Assembly: GCA_016584305.1 (NCBI GenBank)
Contig: JACEEZ010022880.1
Location: forward strand, 484,370 to 548,369
Reading direction: 5' to 3'
DNA: 64,000 bases
DNA from: Chionoecetes opilio
Taxonomy: Eukaryota; Arthropoda; Malacostraca; Decapoda; Majidae
Below are positions 32,636-43,501 of the stretch, in pieces. Position 1 is the first letter of the stretch; every line of letters begins with the position of its first letter. The position numbers and the translations under genes were made by a program. Below the pieces are notes generated by a model, which saw only the letters and a program-made list of their open reading frames with translations, was not told the DNA's origin and made no database searches.

Positions 32636-32861
32636 TAATACCATGTTCTGGTATGCATGGGTGTGAACAAGTATAAATGTACGGGTACGGGCGGGAGGAC
32701 CGATCGACCAATATAAATTTTTCCCATAGCTTGTGTTTCACATAGAGCGAATTCACATAAAACGACCTCGTTTATCGACCAATTTCTCGTTTTATGTGGG
32801 ACCCTAGTGTTCTTAGATTCACACGCTTTCTTTTATCACTTCCCTTCTCTTTCGATGCCAT

Positions 32862-33455
32862 AATAACTTCACTGCACTGAACAAGTCTAAATAAGCATGA
32901 AAAACACTGAAAACAGGCGAACACAGCTTAAGTTAAACTGAGCTTGTAAACATGCGCTCCGACTGTCATAAACATGTACTTTGCGTGCGCTCCGACTGGC
33001 GGACACTGGAAGGCGCCGTCACACTAGCACTTTTTCCATCGATGTCAGAGGACGAGTCTGGTGAGTTCCAACGAGCCAACCATGAATGCATCCATGCACG
33101 TTTTTAGCTAGTTATGCTTGTCTACGATTGACAATATACGTAAGTAAGTGTATAGCAGCGATAGCCTGCTTTGGTGTCGGAGCCATGATTGTTTACCATC
33201 GACGAAAACAGTGCAGGCGAACAGCTGTGTGTGTGTGTGACGGTTTGCAGTCTCCCGGGGTGGAAGCTTTGACTAACACTAGAGGAGAGGAGAGGAGAGG
33301 AGGAGGAGGAGAGGAGAGGACCTACGAAGCGAAACTTAAGAGAAAGAGGTCACAAGAAGAAGTCAAGAAATTGTAATACGTAGTAATATTCACTATTTTA
33401 ACCCACATGCACACCTTCTACAACTAAATCACTAGCAACACAGGCTCCTACCTTA
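32862..33455. other. Intron sequence, no recognised gene
   Basis: Includes a short purine-rich run of gaggagag repeats at 33281-33325. The 96-codon plus-strand frame across it has no recognisable domain. Confidence 0.4.
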
Positions 33456-33939
33456 TACAGGGAGGTCCCGAAGATACGAGCAGTTAGATTCCACCTGGCA
33501 TACTCGTAAAGCGAAATCTCGTATAGCGAAATACATAACTACAGTCAAACCTCGGGTTTCGAACGTCTCCCTTTTCGAACAATTCGGTTCACGAACAGAA
33601 TTTCAAACTCATCAAATTGCACCGGTTGCCGAACAAGCTACTCGGCAACTGTGCGCGTCAGTGACGGTCAGTCTCGCCGCGGCCCTCACTTAGTAAGCAA
33701 CCGCTACGAACTGCTCTTTGATTTTGACGATTTTTCTTGTGTTGTGCATTATTTCGGTATTAGTTTACACTTGGACCGAAACTCCCTACCGTAGATAACA
33801 GTAGGATAGATACTAAAGCCGCCAAGACAACTTTTTTTCGATTTACAGACGTGTGGTGGTGTTAATAGTACAGTAAAACCCTTATAATTCGGCCCTGAAT
33901 TTGATATAACTCGGCAAGGCAAAGAAAGACAAAGTATTT

Positions 33940-34317
33940 TTTTTTTTTTTTTTATTTTTTTTTATTATTTTTATTATAACATCTATGCCTATAGCGCGTG
34001 TAGGCAGTGAGCTGCAGGGGTGGGATGGTAGACCCTGGAGGCTCACTCGAGGGCTGTGATGGTTGGCCCTCGCCCGTGGTGGCGCAGGCAGGATTCTTAT
34101 AGTGACGCCTGTAATTAGAGGCTCATGCCGCCCCCATGTGTCCTCCCATGCACTCACAGTCGAAGGTAGAGTTAATGGACAGGGCATGTGGGTGTTCTTA
34201 GGCCACTCGACGGTGCAGAAAAATTTCAAGTGGATTTATGGGTCTCACTCGGGATCGAACTCGGGTCTTCGAGAACGCCACTCGGTAACGCTAACCACTC
34301 TGCTACCGCCTCCCCTA
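33940..34317 (-). mobile_element. tRNA-derived SINE, copy 4 (minus strand)
   Basis: Tail (T-rich, then catctatgcctatagcgc) at the left and inverted head (gctaaccactctgctaccgc) at the right. The flank actgcatctcttggtttt matches the flank of the SINE at 16240 in inverse, so both family B copies carry the same insertion. Confidence 0.85.
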
Positions 34318-34495
34318 AACTGCATCTCTTGGTTTTCACTCAGCATATCATGCCTTCACAACCCCTTGTGTGAACATGTAAACAGAAAGTTGGCAAAAAA
34401 TAATGTATCTCAGCATATTGATGTTATAACTGCATCTCTTTGCTTACACTCGGCATATCCTCAGTCGCATAAAGTCTTCTTTTTGTCCTTTTAAC

Positions 34496-35070
34496 CCTTT
34501 CCTGCAGGCTCAGGCTCTTCAATTTCATTCCCTTCCTGCTGGAGATACCCTTGCGTGATGGAGCTGACATCTTGAAATACAGTACTGTATGATGTAATCC
34601 CAAAACACGTAAAATAGGTGGCAAAGTAAAGCAAAGGTCGGGAACCAGCGTGTAGGCTGTCAGCTGCTGAGCCGTGTTTATGTAGTCCAAGCACCGTCTT
34701 GGATACGAATTCCTTTTTTTGTCGCAATTGAAAAAGGATTGGTTTCTGCTTCAAAAACACAACAAGCTTGGTAGGAGCCGAAATAATAATCAATGCAAAA
34801 CATTGCAAACAATATCACAAAGTAGTATAACACACATTTCAGCAAGTGTTATTGGATTGGGATTCGTAATCCAAGACGGTGCTTGGACGACAAAAACACG
34901 GCTCAGCCTACGCGCTGGTACCCGACCTTTGCTTTACTTTGCCACCTATTTTACGTGTTTTGGGATTGCATCATACAGTACTGTATATCAAGATGTCACC
35001 TCCATCACGCAAGGGTGTCTCCAGCAGGAAGGGAATGAAATTGAAGAGCCTGAGCCTGCAGGAAAAGGTG
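34496..35070. repeat. Inverted duplication of transposase 5' region, second copy
   Basis: The left arm (about 34496-34715, minus-strand start codon at 34571, MSAPSRKGISSRKGMKLKSL) and the right arm (about 34855-35070, plus-strand start at 34993, MSPPSRKGVSSRKGMKLKSL) are inverted copies separated by about 140 bases. Same layout as 15519-16064. Confidence 0.8.
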
Positions 35071-35604
35071 AAAGTGCTGGCAAGGATGGATGCAGGTGCA
35101 TCCATGCGTGCTATTTGTGCTGAGTTTGATATCAAATCCAGCACATTCTACCCGTTCACTAGTAAGTGTAGTTTTCATGCTTTTACAGTACTGTATTTAC
35201 CTTTTTTTTTTTTTTTTTTTATACCCATATCAGAGGAGGACATTGCATAACTTGACACATTGAATAACTCGGCAAGGGCCAGAGCCCCTATCGTGCCGAG
35301 TTATAAGGGTTTTACTGTACAGTAAAAGCCTTATAACTCGGCACGATAGGGGCTCTGGCCCTTGCCGAGTTATTCTATGTGCTGAGTTATGCAATGTCCT
35401 CCTCTGATATGGGAGAAAAAAAAAAAAAAAAAAAAATAATAATAATAATAAATAAAAAATTAAAAAATACAGTATACTGTAAAAGCATAAGAACTACACG
35501 TACCAATGAACGGGTAGCAGCAGGCATGTAATCCAAAGAGAGGGGAGCCTTCTTGTAACATGTAGAAGATGTTAGGGGGACTCAAGTCGCATTTTAACAC
35601 TCAA

Positions 35605-37290
35605 TCAATCATTGGGGGCATACGCCGGGGGGCGCGACGCCTCGCCCACCCTACGACGCCACTCCCGGGGGTCACCACGTGCGAGTTCCCATGCAGGCTC
35701 CTTTCCCATACCAAGCAGCTCTCGACAAGAAACATCAACTTGCCCCAGCCACGAGCCTTGTGGGCGCCCCCTCGGCCTCCTCCACGCCGGATTGTCTCTT
35801 ACAGATACAACCCGATGAGAAGGATCGGTTTCAGGGTAGCGTGCCACATGCCCATATAGCCGAAGTTGGTGCTGACGGACTATGCAGGTAATAGGCCTCG
35901 ATTCAGTCTCACGGTGCAATCGCTGATTTGACACGTAATCATCCCAGCGATACCCCATGATTCTGCGAAGACACTTATTACCAAAGGCATTGATTCGTCT
36001 CTTCAAGTCACTATTTAGTGTCCATGTCTCACAACCATAGAGTAAGACGGGGATCACAAGCGATTTGAAGATCCGGATCTTTGTCCTCCTGCACAGGTAC
36101 CGACAACGCCAAATACTCCCGCTGAGCGAGTCCATAACACCGTGGGCTATGCCAGTCCGCCGTAAGACTTCTTGACATGACCCGCCGTCATTATGGACTG
36201 TGCTACCAAGGTATGTAAAACTTTCCAAGATCTCAATGTCCTCGCCACACGCATGAACAGACTGTACTGCTTCATCTAGTAAGTCTCCAAACACCTGGAC
36301 CTTGGTCTTGAGCCAGGAGACCTCAAGTCCCAAAGGCTTTGCCTCCTCGTGCAGCGCCTCGAGAGCCATCTCCAGGACCTCCAGCGACTCAGCAAAGATT
36401 ACTGCATCATCGGCAAAAACAAGATCAGTGATCTTGGTGTTGCCGACGGATGCTCCACAATCACTTTGATCTACAACCTTGTCCAATACCCAGTCCATAC
36501 AAGCGTTGAAAAGTGATGGGGCAAGGACGCACCCTTGCCTCACTCCTGTATTCACAGGAAAGAAGCTGGATACACCTGCCCCACACTTCACAGCACTCTC
36601 AGTCCTAGAATACAGACCAGTTATCAAACCAATAGTCCCTGCAGGAATCCCTCGAAGTCGCAGAAGATCCCAGAGTGACTCACGATGCACTGAGTCAAAC
36701 GCCTTCTTGAGATCAACATAGGCTGCAAGCATCCCCTGTCGAAACTCACGTCGGCGTCCCACCAGGACACGAAGCGCTAGGATACAGTCCGTTGTTGACT
36801 TACCAGGCGTGAACCCAGACTGCTGAGGTCTCTGATGCTTCACCAGATGGCTGCGAATCCGTGTCAGCAATAGATGGGCAAGCACCTTGCCTGGTACGCT
36901 GAGCAGTGTAATACCGCGGTAATTGTTGCAGTCCTGACGGTCCCCTTTCCCTTTCCAGATAGGGACGACCAGCCCCCTTTTCCAGTCAGGAGGAATGGTA
37001 CCTGATTGCCACACGGCAGTCAGGACAGCATGCAACCCGTGGATCATGGCCTCACCCCCAGCTTTGAGGAGCTCCGCACTGATATTACAAACGCCAGCTG
37101 CCTTTCCACCCCTCAACTTTGCTACAGCCTCTGTGACTTCGTCAAGAGAGGGTGCGCTTTCGTCAATGGGAGGATCGGCATCCACTGCCTGTAACCCAGT
37201 GGTGTGAAGCTGCTCAGTTGGAGGGTCCACCGTGAACAACTGCCCAAAGTACTCAGCCCAACGAGCCATCTGCCCATCCATGTCCGACAC
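35605..37290 (-). pseudogene. Non-LTR reverse transcriptase (RTE-like), 561-codon open segment
   Basis: The segment contains all central RT blocks: WKRGLVVPIWKGKGDRQDCN, NYRGITLLSVPGK, QSGFTPGKSTTDCILALR, YVDLKKAFDSVHRESLW, NTGVRQGCVLAPSLFNACMD, and the catalytic FADDAVIFAES. The C-terminal part has LYGCETWTL, CLRRIMGYRWDDYVSN and RLYGHVARYPETDP, typical of RTE and related clades. Upstream the endonuclease frame is broken, so the element copy is not complete even though this stretch has no stop. The protein would nick DNA and prime cDNA synthesis at the nick. Assignment within the RTE/RTEX group is uncertain. Confidence 0.8.
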
Positions 37291-37299
37291 GAGGCGCCC

Positions 37300-37990
37300 A
37301 TCTGCTGTTCGAATAGCACCCGCCCGAGAAGGAGACTTTGAACGAAGCTTCTTCAGGGCTCGGTAGGCGGGTCAGAGGTCATTAGCGTTCAAATGACCCT
37401 CGACATCCTCAGCGAGACTCCTGACATACCTCTCCTTGTCTCTCCCCAGGAGGGTTCTAGTCCGGCGTGACAGAGCCCTGTGCTGGTCCCGGTTCCCAGC
37501 CAGCCTGGCAGCGCGACTCTCCTCGATTTTCTCCAGCGTCTCCCTCGAGACAAAACCACGCCTTGACCTTGGGCGCTCCCCAATACTCCTTGGCAGCCTG
37601 TAGAGTTTTCACGTTTGAAGTATCCCACAGTTCTAAAGGGTCCCCGAGAGCACCGAGCACATCAAACCGATTTGAGACTGCCACCGCATACTCATGAGCA
37701 CATGTCAAGTCCTTCAGTTTCTCAAGATGAAACACAGTATGGTTACCTCTTGAGATTCTTCTGGACTTGACATGAAGCTTAAGTGTAGCAACAACAAGTC
37801 TGTGATCTGTTCCAAAGAACTCAGCACTCCGGTAAACCCTGCAGTTCTGAGGATCCTCCAACGAGTGCTAACGAGGATGTGGTCGATCTCCTTAGCTACC
37901 CCTCCGGCATTACTATACCATGTCCAGCGGTGCAGCTCTGGTCTCTGATACCAAGAACCTGCAATTCTCAACCTTCTGGACCTTGCAAAG
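37300..37990 (-). pseudogene. APE-type endonuclease remnant of the RTE-like element
   Basis: Two overlapping minus-strand frames show WYSNAGGVAKEIDHILVSTR and then RSAEFFGTDHRLVVATLKLH, the IDHIL and (G)TDHRLV motifs of APE endonucleases. A frameshift near 37860 and at least one stop near 37380 separate it from the RT segment. The N-terminal half of the domain is absent (5' truncation at 38060). Confidence 0.75.
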
Positions 37991-38177
37991 TTCAGAAGCA
38001 GAGAACTGTTGGTGTTTCTGGTACCGGAGCCATGGGGACCAACACATAACTCGTTTTTTTTTTTAACACTGGTATTACTTTAATCACTATAATCACAACT
38101 CTTTACTGTATTGTATACAGTACTGTACCTGTACAACTTAATTTTACATCACTTGAGCACTTAATTACTGCAACACT

Positions 38178-38375
38178 ATGCCATGTCCATTAACTCTACC
38201 TTCGACTGCGAGTGCCTGGGAGGACACAGGGGGCGGCATGAGCCTCTAATCACAGGCGTCACTACATATAAGAATCCTGCCTGCGCCACCACGGGTGAGG
38301 GCCAACCATCGAGTGAGCCTCCAGGGCCTACCATCCCACCCCTGGAGCTCACTGCCTACACGCACTATAGGCATA
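38178..38375 (+). mobile_element. tRNA-derived SINE, 3' part
   Basis: Starts catgtccattaactctacct and ends cactataggcatag followed by an A/T-rich tail. The head and about 130 bases are missing through the deletion in this family B copy. Confidence 0.75.
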
Positions 38376-40030
38376 GGTGGTATATACAAAAAAATAATAA
38401 TAATAAAAAATAAAAAAAATAAAAAAAACCTTGTCTTTGCCATGCCGAGTTATATAAAATTCCGAGTTATACAGTGCCGAATTATAAGGCTTTTACTGTA
38501 CTTACATTTCTACATCCATGATTTCAGGAAGGTTAAAATGGGCTATCTGGTGAGTCTTGTGTCATTTTGTGTTTTCATATGTGTCATATTATGGCTATAA
38601 ATGAACAAATTACAAAAATATCAACAGAGTGGCGACCAACACTAAGGTATGTTCTGAGTGTCCTTCCGCCGTAGTCGTCGCCCGGAAAAAAAAAGAGTAG
38701 CGAAATTTGAAACCATATATACTTGCAGATACAAAGCATAAAACAACACTGAAACAGAGTAGATTATACAGTCATGTTATAAACTTCTGTGTATCATCTT
38801 CAGTGGCACATACACAGCAGTAGTGATGCTATAATTCATAATATTTGGCGGCTGGCGACTTTATTGCAGCTGGCGAATAAAGTGTTATCTACGGTACACA
38901 ATTGGGAGTTTGGTTTCTGTTTACCTTATTGGATTCTAGGAAACATTCTCTCTATGGGCTTCCGTCTCAAATCATTACTTTTGGAGATAATGACATGTTG
39001 TTTATAGGGAGGAGAGAGGAGAGGTTTACGAGCGCCTCACTCTTCTTCCTCTTGTGACCTGCATCGCCACTGTTCTTCCCTTACCGCGGACACTTATTTA
39101 ATGCAGATTTGGGTTTAGTTAGGAGGTTAAAGCATGGGATTAGGTTAGGTTAGTGAGTGAGTCAAAATGGGGGGGGGTTAGGTTAGTTTAATTTTCATTT
39201 TTGTAAAAGAAAGGTCTTTATTTGGGGGTCAGGAACGGATTAATCCATTTTATATTGTTTCTTATTGAAAAATGTGTTTCGGTTTTAGAACAATTCGGTT
39301 TTAGAACAACTTTTGGGAACGAATTAAGTTCGAAAACCGAGGTTTGACTGTAATGGTAAAATATAGGTTTGGTTCCAGGACCCCATCAAAGACATGTTTT
39401 TGACACATGACACATGTTTTTGACACTGAACGCTAGGGAGGCATAGTTAACACAGGTACACAGGTAAACTACCCTGTAAAGAAAAAAAAGGCACAGCTAT
39501 ACAATATGTACACCACGTGGTCACATCACAGCACCACACACCCGCACCACCACACCATCACATCACCGCACCACCACACCACCGCACCACCACACAAAAC
39601 ACAGTGAATTAAGAGTGTGACAGCACAGTAGGACAGAGCACAAATAAGTCACAATAAGCACATTAAGTAAACCAGCAAATCACAAAATTGACTCACAAGG
39701 CACAATACAAACAAAAAAGACGTTGTACTGTAGGGGACGCCGCGTGATGCAAGAGAGGGTAGGGTAGGTAAGGGACAAGGGAGGGATGCACAGACCTCTT
39801 CCACTGCCCACAAACTCGTCTCTGCGCATCTGAATCATTGTACATCATCATACAGCCCAGATGCATACGTGGTAGGGCGCTCATTTTGAACTTGGTAATT
39901 TTACTCACCCCAGTTTGAATGTCGTAGCATTGGATTTTGGATCTCGTATATTGAAAATAGACCCTAATTTACTCAGCTCGTATCATTGATTTCTCGTATA
40001 CCGAATGCTCGTATAATGGGACCTCCCTGT

Positions 40031-40232
40031 ATATCTTAATATCTGATACATTAAAACTTCTTTAAACCCAAGCATTCCAAAATAAAACTAAACAAATAAT
40101 GTTGAGTTGACGATTCGAGCAGCGATAAGCGGTCTGATATGCCATTCTTGCTCGCAAATTTGTCTCACGAATGGAGTCCGTTAAATTCGAAGTCCATTAA
40201 ATTGAGGTCCATTAAATCGAGGGTCGACTGTA
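40031..40232. mobile_element. Right end of a further TA-target family (N), left part unclear
   Basis: The right end reads attaaatcgagggtcgactg then TA (40231-40232). Subterminal words tccattaaattgag, tccgttaaattcgaag and tccattaaatcgag are repeated. It interrupts family F copy 2 at the block gtactgg. The left end was not found and may lie beyond the family A copy. Confidence 0.45.
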
Positions 40233-40659
40233 CTGGTGGTGGTGGTGGTTCGAGGAAGCCAGGTGACGATAAGGACAAGGGCAAAAAAGCAGAGAAATGA
40301 GAGTGGAGGAAAGGTAAACACAGCCACAACCACCACCGCCTACACAACCACCACCGCCTACACAACCACCACACTCACTTGTCTCACCAGGCCTAACTCT
40401 AAATAATTAATGGTAAATAACATCTGTTATCTATTATGCAATTATCTGTTGTCTTTTGTATTGCTGTTAATGTTTCATGTATAATGTCATTGCTTTCAAG
40501 CAGTTAAAGTACGAAAATGGAAGTCAAAAGGGTGAACTCGGGCCTCTTCAAAACTAATGGATAATTTTCCCATTGAAATTACTATTCGCGGTTGGCGAAA
40601 TTCACTTTTGGCGCTGGTTTGGCTAGATTAATTAAATTGCCAAACGCGAGGGACCACTG
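40233..40659. mobile_element. Family F, copy 2 (inverted, truncated)
   Basis: Reverse complement of 22212-22620 with differences, ending in CGAGGGACCACTG then TA (40660-40661). Contains the same Gly/Lys-coding block and the words ggcgaaattcacttttggcg. Confidence 0.65.
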
Positions 40660-40661
40660 TA

Positions 40662-41742
40662 GCGTGGTATATGAGAGGCGACAATAACGGAGCGCTAACC
40701 GGAGCGGTGATGCTTGAGCCGTGTCAAGATACCAAGATAATGGTCACATGGAATGTGACCATTACAAAGTAAATAGAAGCATGTACAAAAAAAATGACAA
40801 AAGGTATGCCAAATACATCATTGATCTTGAGAAAATGTATACATCAAAGTAGAAATTATGACTAAGAACTCGTACCAAAAACTAAGGCTTCCCACCACGG
40901 ACACTCACAGACACAGAAATGTTAAGGACATCTGGAGACAAAGTTCAAGCGAACAAGCAGAGGAGCAAGCGGTGTGTGGTAGAAATTCTGCAGGTAATCT
41001 AAATCCACAGGTGCAACACCTGCTTAAACGAAAAGCAGGAGAGGTGAAGGCTGAAGAGTGAGTGGGTGGAGGTTGGCACGCAAAACTCCTAGCAGAGAGT
41101 AATTTTCACCCACAAAGACACGTGCACAAAATGTTATTTCAGCCCAAAATAATGCACTATGAAGCACTAAATATAAAGGAATCCAGAAATACAAGTCAAA
41201 CAAGGGCAAATAAGGCACATAAGTGCACAGAAAGATCGCAAGGCACTGTAGAACCACCACGTGAGGACACTAGTGGCAAAAGAAAAATGACTTTCTCGAT
41301 TCGTTATGAAGCAGGATCCCACTAATTACACGTAGCTAAGGCACATGTTCAGGCGTGGGCATGGACTTGGGTGGTGGCCAAACTGCAGGAGACGGAATGG
41401 CTGGGGGCGCACATAGAAGATGCAGCTGGAGAAGCCGTACAGAAGGCATTTGGCCATAGCAGCAATCAACAGGAACCGGCAGAGGAGCAACAGAACAAAG
41501 CTGAAGAAAAATGCAAGGATAGGCGTGGAAGGGGGCGTACCCATCCATCTCTCTTCTGTGTTGTATCAATTACTCTTGAGTAAAAGCTTATTAAGTTGGT
41601 CACACATGATCTCATTTTCCTATGTGAGTTACAATAGCAGCATACTTTTGTTTTGAAGAAGCACCACCCTGGCATGAACTTTGGTGTGCAAGAGAGATGA
41701 GTTGATATGTTTTTATAAATTGTTCCGTGCTTCGCTTGCATT
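40662..41742. other. Unassigned sequence with several 60-90 codon frames
   Basis: Plus-strand frames at 40858-41061, 41062-41325 and 41371-41583 follow one another and are rich in Glu, Gln and Lys (SSNQQEPAEEQQNKAEEKCK). I recognise no family, no start context and no splice sites, and they may be parts of one decayed retroelement or gene. Treated as not coding. Confidence 0.3.
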
Positions 41743-42081
41743 TACATCTATGCCTATAGCGCCTGTAGGCAGTGACCTCCAGGGCTCGGATGGTAGACCC
41801 CGGAGGCTCACTTAGGGCTGTTGTGGTTGGCCCTCGCCCGTGGTGGCGCAGGCAGGATTTTTTTATAGTGACGCCTGTAATTAGAGGCTCATGCCGCCCT
41901 CCTGTGTCCTCCGATGCATTCGCAATCGAAGGTAGAGTTAATGGATAGGGCATGTGTGTATTCTTAGGCCACTGGATGGTGCAGAAATATTTTAAGTGGA
42001 TTTATGGGTCTCACTCGGGATCGAACTCGGGTCTTCGAGAATGCTACACGGTGACGCTAACCACTCTACTACCACCTCCCC
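41743..42081 (-). mobile_element. tRNA-derived SINE, copy 6 (minus strand) with a second head attached
   Basis: The copy runs from catctatgcctatagcgcct to the inverted head ctaaccactctactaccacc. Directly after its end, 42082-42103 reads gaggcggtagcagagtggtt, a plus-strand SINE head without a body, giving a head-to-head junction. Confidence 0.8.
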
Positions 42082-42103
42082 GAGGCGGTAGCAGAGTGGT
42101 TAG

Positions 42104-42884
42104 AGTAATACGAATACGCATGACGTATTCGTATTACAATACATTCACTTACACCATAAACTTTACGGAGAAGTTCTTTGACCTCAACCCGTCACAACAT
42201 CTTTGTTTTTGTTATACCGAGTTTTAAGAATTATATTTAAGTTTTGCAATCACTTATGCATCAAATAGTGCTAACTAAAATGGCCTATGTAGTGTATGGG
42301 GTGAGCTATGGCAAATAATAATAGAAGCATGTTTGTGATTTTACTTGAAAGAAGAAAAAGAGGAGACTTGATGGCAATGTATAGAGCTAACAGACCGCTC
42401 AGCGGTGCTAAATGTAGCAAAGTGTTGACATTTTCTAGGGTCTTTCGTTGACATTTTTTAGGGTCTATGGGCAATATAGTCTCTCCATTTCAATGTTATA
42501 ATGATTGAAAACTATGCCATTATATTTTTTTAGATCATAGTAATGTACCATAATCAACAGTATAGACATCTTGTCTTTTTTATAATATATCCGCTGCTGA
42601 CGAGAATGTTGTCCTTGGGCCACCAATTTTAACTAGCCTAACATCTGTTTGTGAAGAGGTTATGGTGCTCCCTGGCACATTTAAGGCCTTAACAGTACTG
42701 TTAATACTTAGCTAGTTTTGTGCATACACTTTTAGTGCTTAGCGGCCAAATATTAGAGTAAACTTGAATTTCTTGACCTGGTTGCAGCCATAGCACCATA
42801 GACGTGGTTGGGGCATGATAGACAAGTTTGTGCAGATATATAGATAGGCGTGATAGTCGTTAGACGCAATAGCTGAATGCACTA
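42104..42884. other. Intron sequence, nothing recognised
   Basis: AT-rich with no repeat limits or coding motifs recognised. Confidence 0.4.
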
Positions 42885-43205
42885 CACCGAGTGGTCGACT
42901 TACGATCTTGATTGGTTACAACCGACCGGACGTAAGTTGATTTGGTCGTAAGTCGGCCTATGTTATAAATATACTGTGTATTATAATATTATACTATAAT
43001 GATATTATAATAATCTTTGTCATATTTTATCAAAATTTTGATTTCTTTCATTATTGTTATAACCATCGTATCACCACTGTTATTAGTACTGTTATCATCT
43101 TTCTACACATTTTATCAACAATTTCTACCATTTTATCAACATTTACCGCCGTTAGTAAAGTCGAACAGTCGTAAGTTGTGTAGGTCGTAAGTCGAAGACT
43201 AGTTG
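42885..43205. mobile_element. Family J short MITE
   Basis: Left end CACCGAGTGGTCGACTTACG and, inverted, right end CAACTAGTCTTCGACTTACG; TA at 42883-42884 and 43206-43207. The subterminal word cttacgac/gtcgtaag occurs several times on both sides. Short relative of the element spanning 2476-11666. Confidence 0.7.
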
Positions 43206-43501
43206 TATTGCCGAGGGTTGAGTGTAGAGGTAAAGGAATGAAATGTGGAGTGGCTGAGAGGATAAAGCAAAACATTCTGAAGTCACATAGAATGGCAGAA
43301 AGTAAAATGAGTAAGAGTACGAGAATAGTAAATGTAGTGGGCACCATAGATGACCCCCAGTGCAAGGGAGGACAGAGTGCTGGAGTATGTGAGAAAAAGA
43401 GCCGAGAGAAGAATGAGAGGATAAGAGCATGCAAGGAGGGAATGCAAGAACAGGAATTAATGGAGAATTTTGTTATGGCCATACCCTTGGTGCCTCATGT
43501 C

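Larger units (their letters stand above)
31006..32809. mobile_element. Family H TA-target transposon
   Basis: Left end CACTAAGGTCCCGCATAAAG and, inverted, right end CACTAGGGTCCCACATAAAA. TA lies at the left (31004-31005); the right shows TT, probably a mutated TA. Subterminal words cataaagcg, tataaagcgaac and acatagagcgaattc recur. It contains family A copy 3 and no transposase. Confidence 0.7.
30832..32861 (-). pseudogene. Tigger-like transposase N-terminus (family L), split by element H and cut by mariner
   Basis: A start at 32861 opens MASKEKGSDKRKRVNL. Element H (31006-32809) interrupts. On the far side the frame resumes as AEKLECIKKVES and, after a small frameshift, VCDEYRVKKQTVSDIPKSKD and KLRDYVTFNVDASKDRKGV: a CENP-B helix-turn-helix. 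It is then cut by the mariner-like element at about 30830. Only this N-terminal region is present. The coding segments are 32811-32861 and about 30832-31003. Confidence 0.7.
33871..35317. mobile_element. Family B Tigger-like transposon, copy 2 (internally deleted)
   Basis: Left end CAGTAAAACCCTTATAATTC, right end CCGAGTTATAAGGGTTTTACTG split over 35296-35317. Keeps the SINE, the inverted 5' duplication and the right terminal region, but has lost everything after codon ~53 of the transposase. A single TA (35318-35319) separates it from copy 3. Confidence 0.8.
35602..38060 (-). mobile_element. RTE-like non-LTR retrotransposon, 5' truncated, copy 1
   Basis: Minus strand: endonuclease remnant, reverse transcriptase, then a short tail of TGAT units (tcaatcaatcatt at 35602-35614 inverted). 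The sequence ttttaacact lies at 35592-35601 and again at 38061-38070, a probable target-site duplication, although a T run makes its outer edge ambiguous. Family B copy 1 shows the unoccupied site (cattttaacactgg, about 13644). Confidence 0.85.
35320..38498. mobile_element. Family B, copy 3, carrying an RTE-like insertion and a SINE part
   Basis: Left end CAGTAAAAGCCTTATAACTC, right end inverted identical over the first 16 bases; TA at 35318-35319 and 38499-38500. The RTE-like copy occupies 35602-38060. At about 38175 the B sequence (cacttaattactgcaacacta) jumps directly to SINE sequence, so this copy is an internal deletion derivative lacking the transposase. Confidence 0.8.
33542..39350. 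mobile_element. Family C TA-target DNA transposon
   Basis: Left end CAGTCAAACCTCGGGTTTCG and, inverted, right end CAGTCAAACCTCGGTTTTCG; TA at 33540-33541 and 39351-39352. Subterminal words ttcgaac and aattcggttttagaac recur. No transposase recognised. The part not explained by nested elements (about 38500-39340) has no conserved protein. Confidence 0.85.
33458..40029. mobile_element. Family A, copy 2, with a deep nest inside
   Basis: Left end CAGGGAGGTCCCGAAGATAC, right end GGGACCTCCCTG, TA at 33456-33457 and 40030-40031. Family C inserted at 33541 in the block cataactaatgg; copies 1 and 4 (8718-8731, 62758-62771) show the unoccupied block. Contains C, which contains B2, B3, an RTE-like copy and SINEs. 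The outer parts of A total less than 1 kb. Confidence 0.85.
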
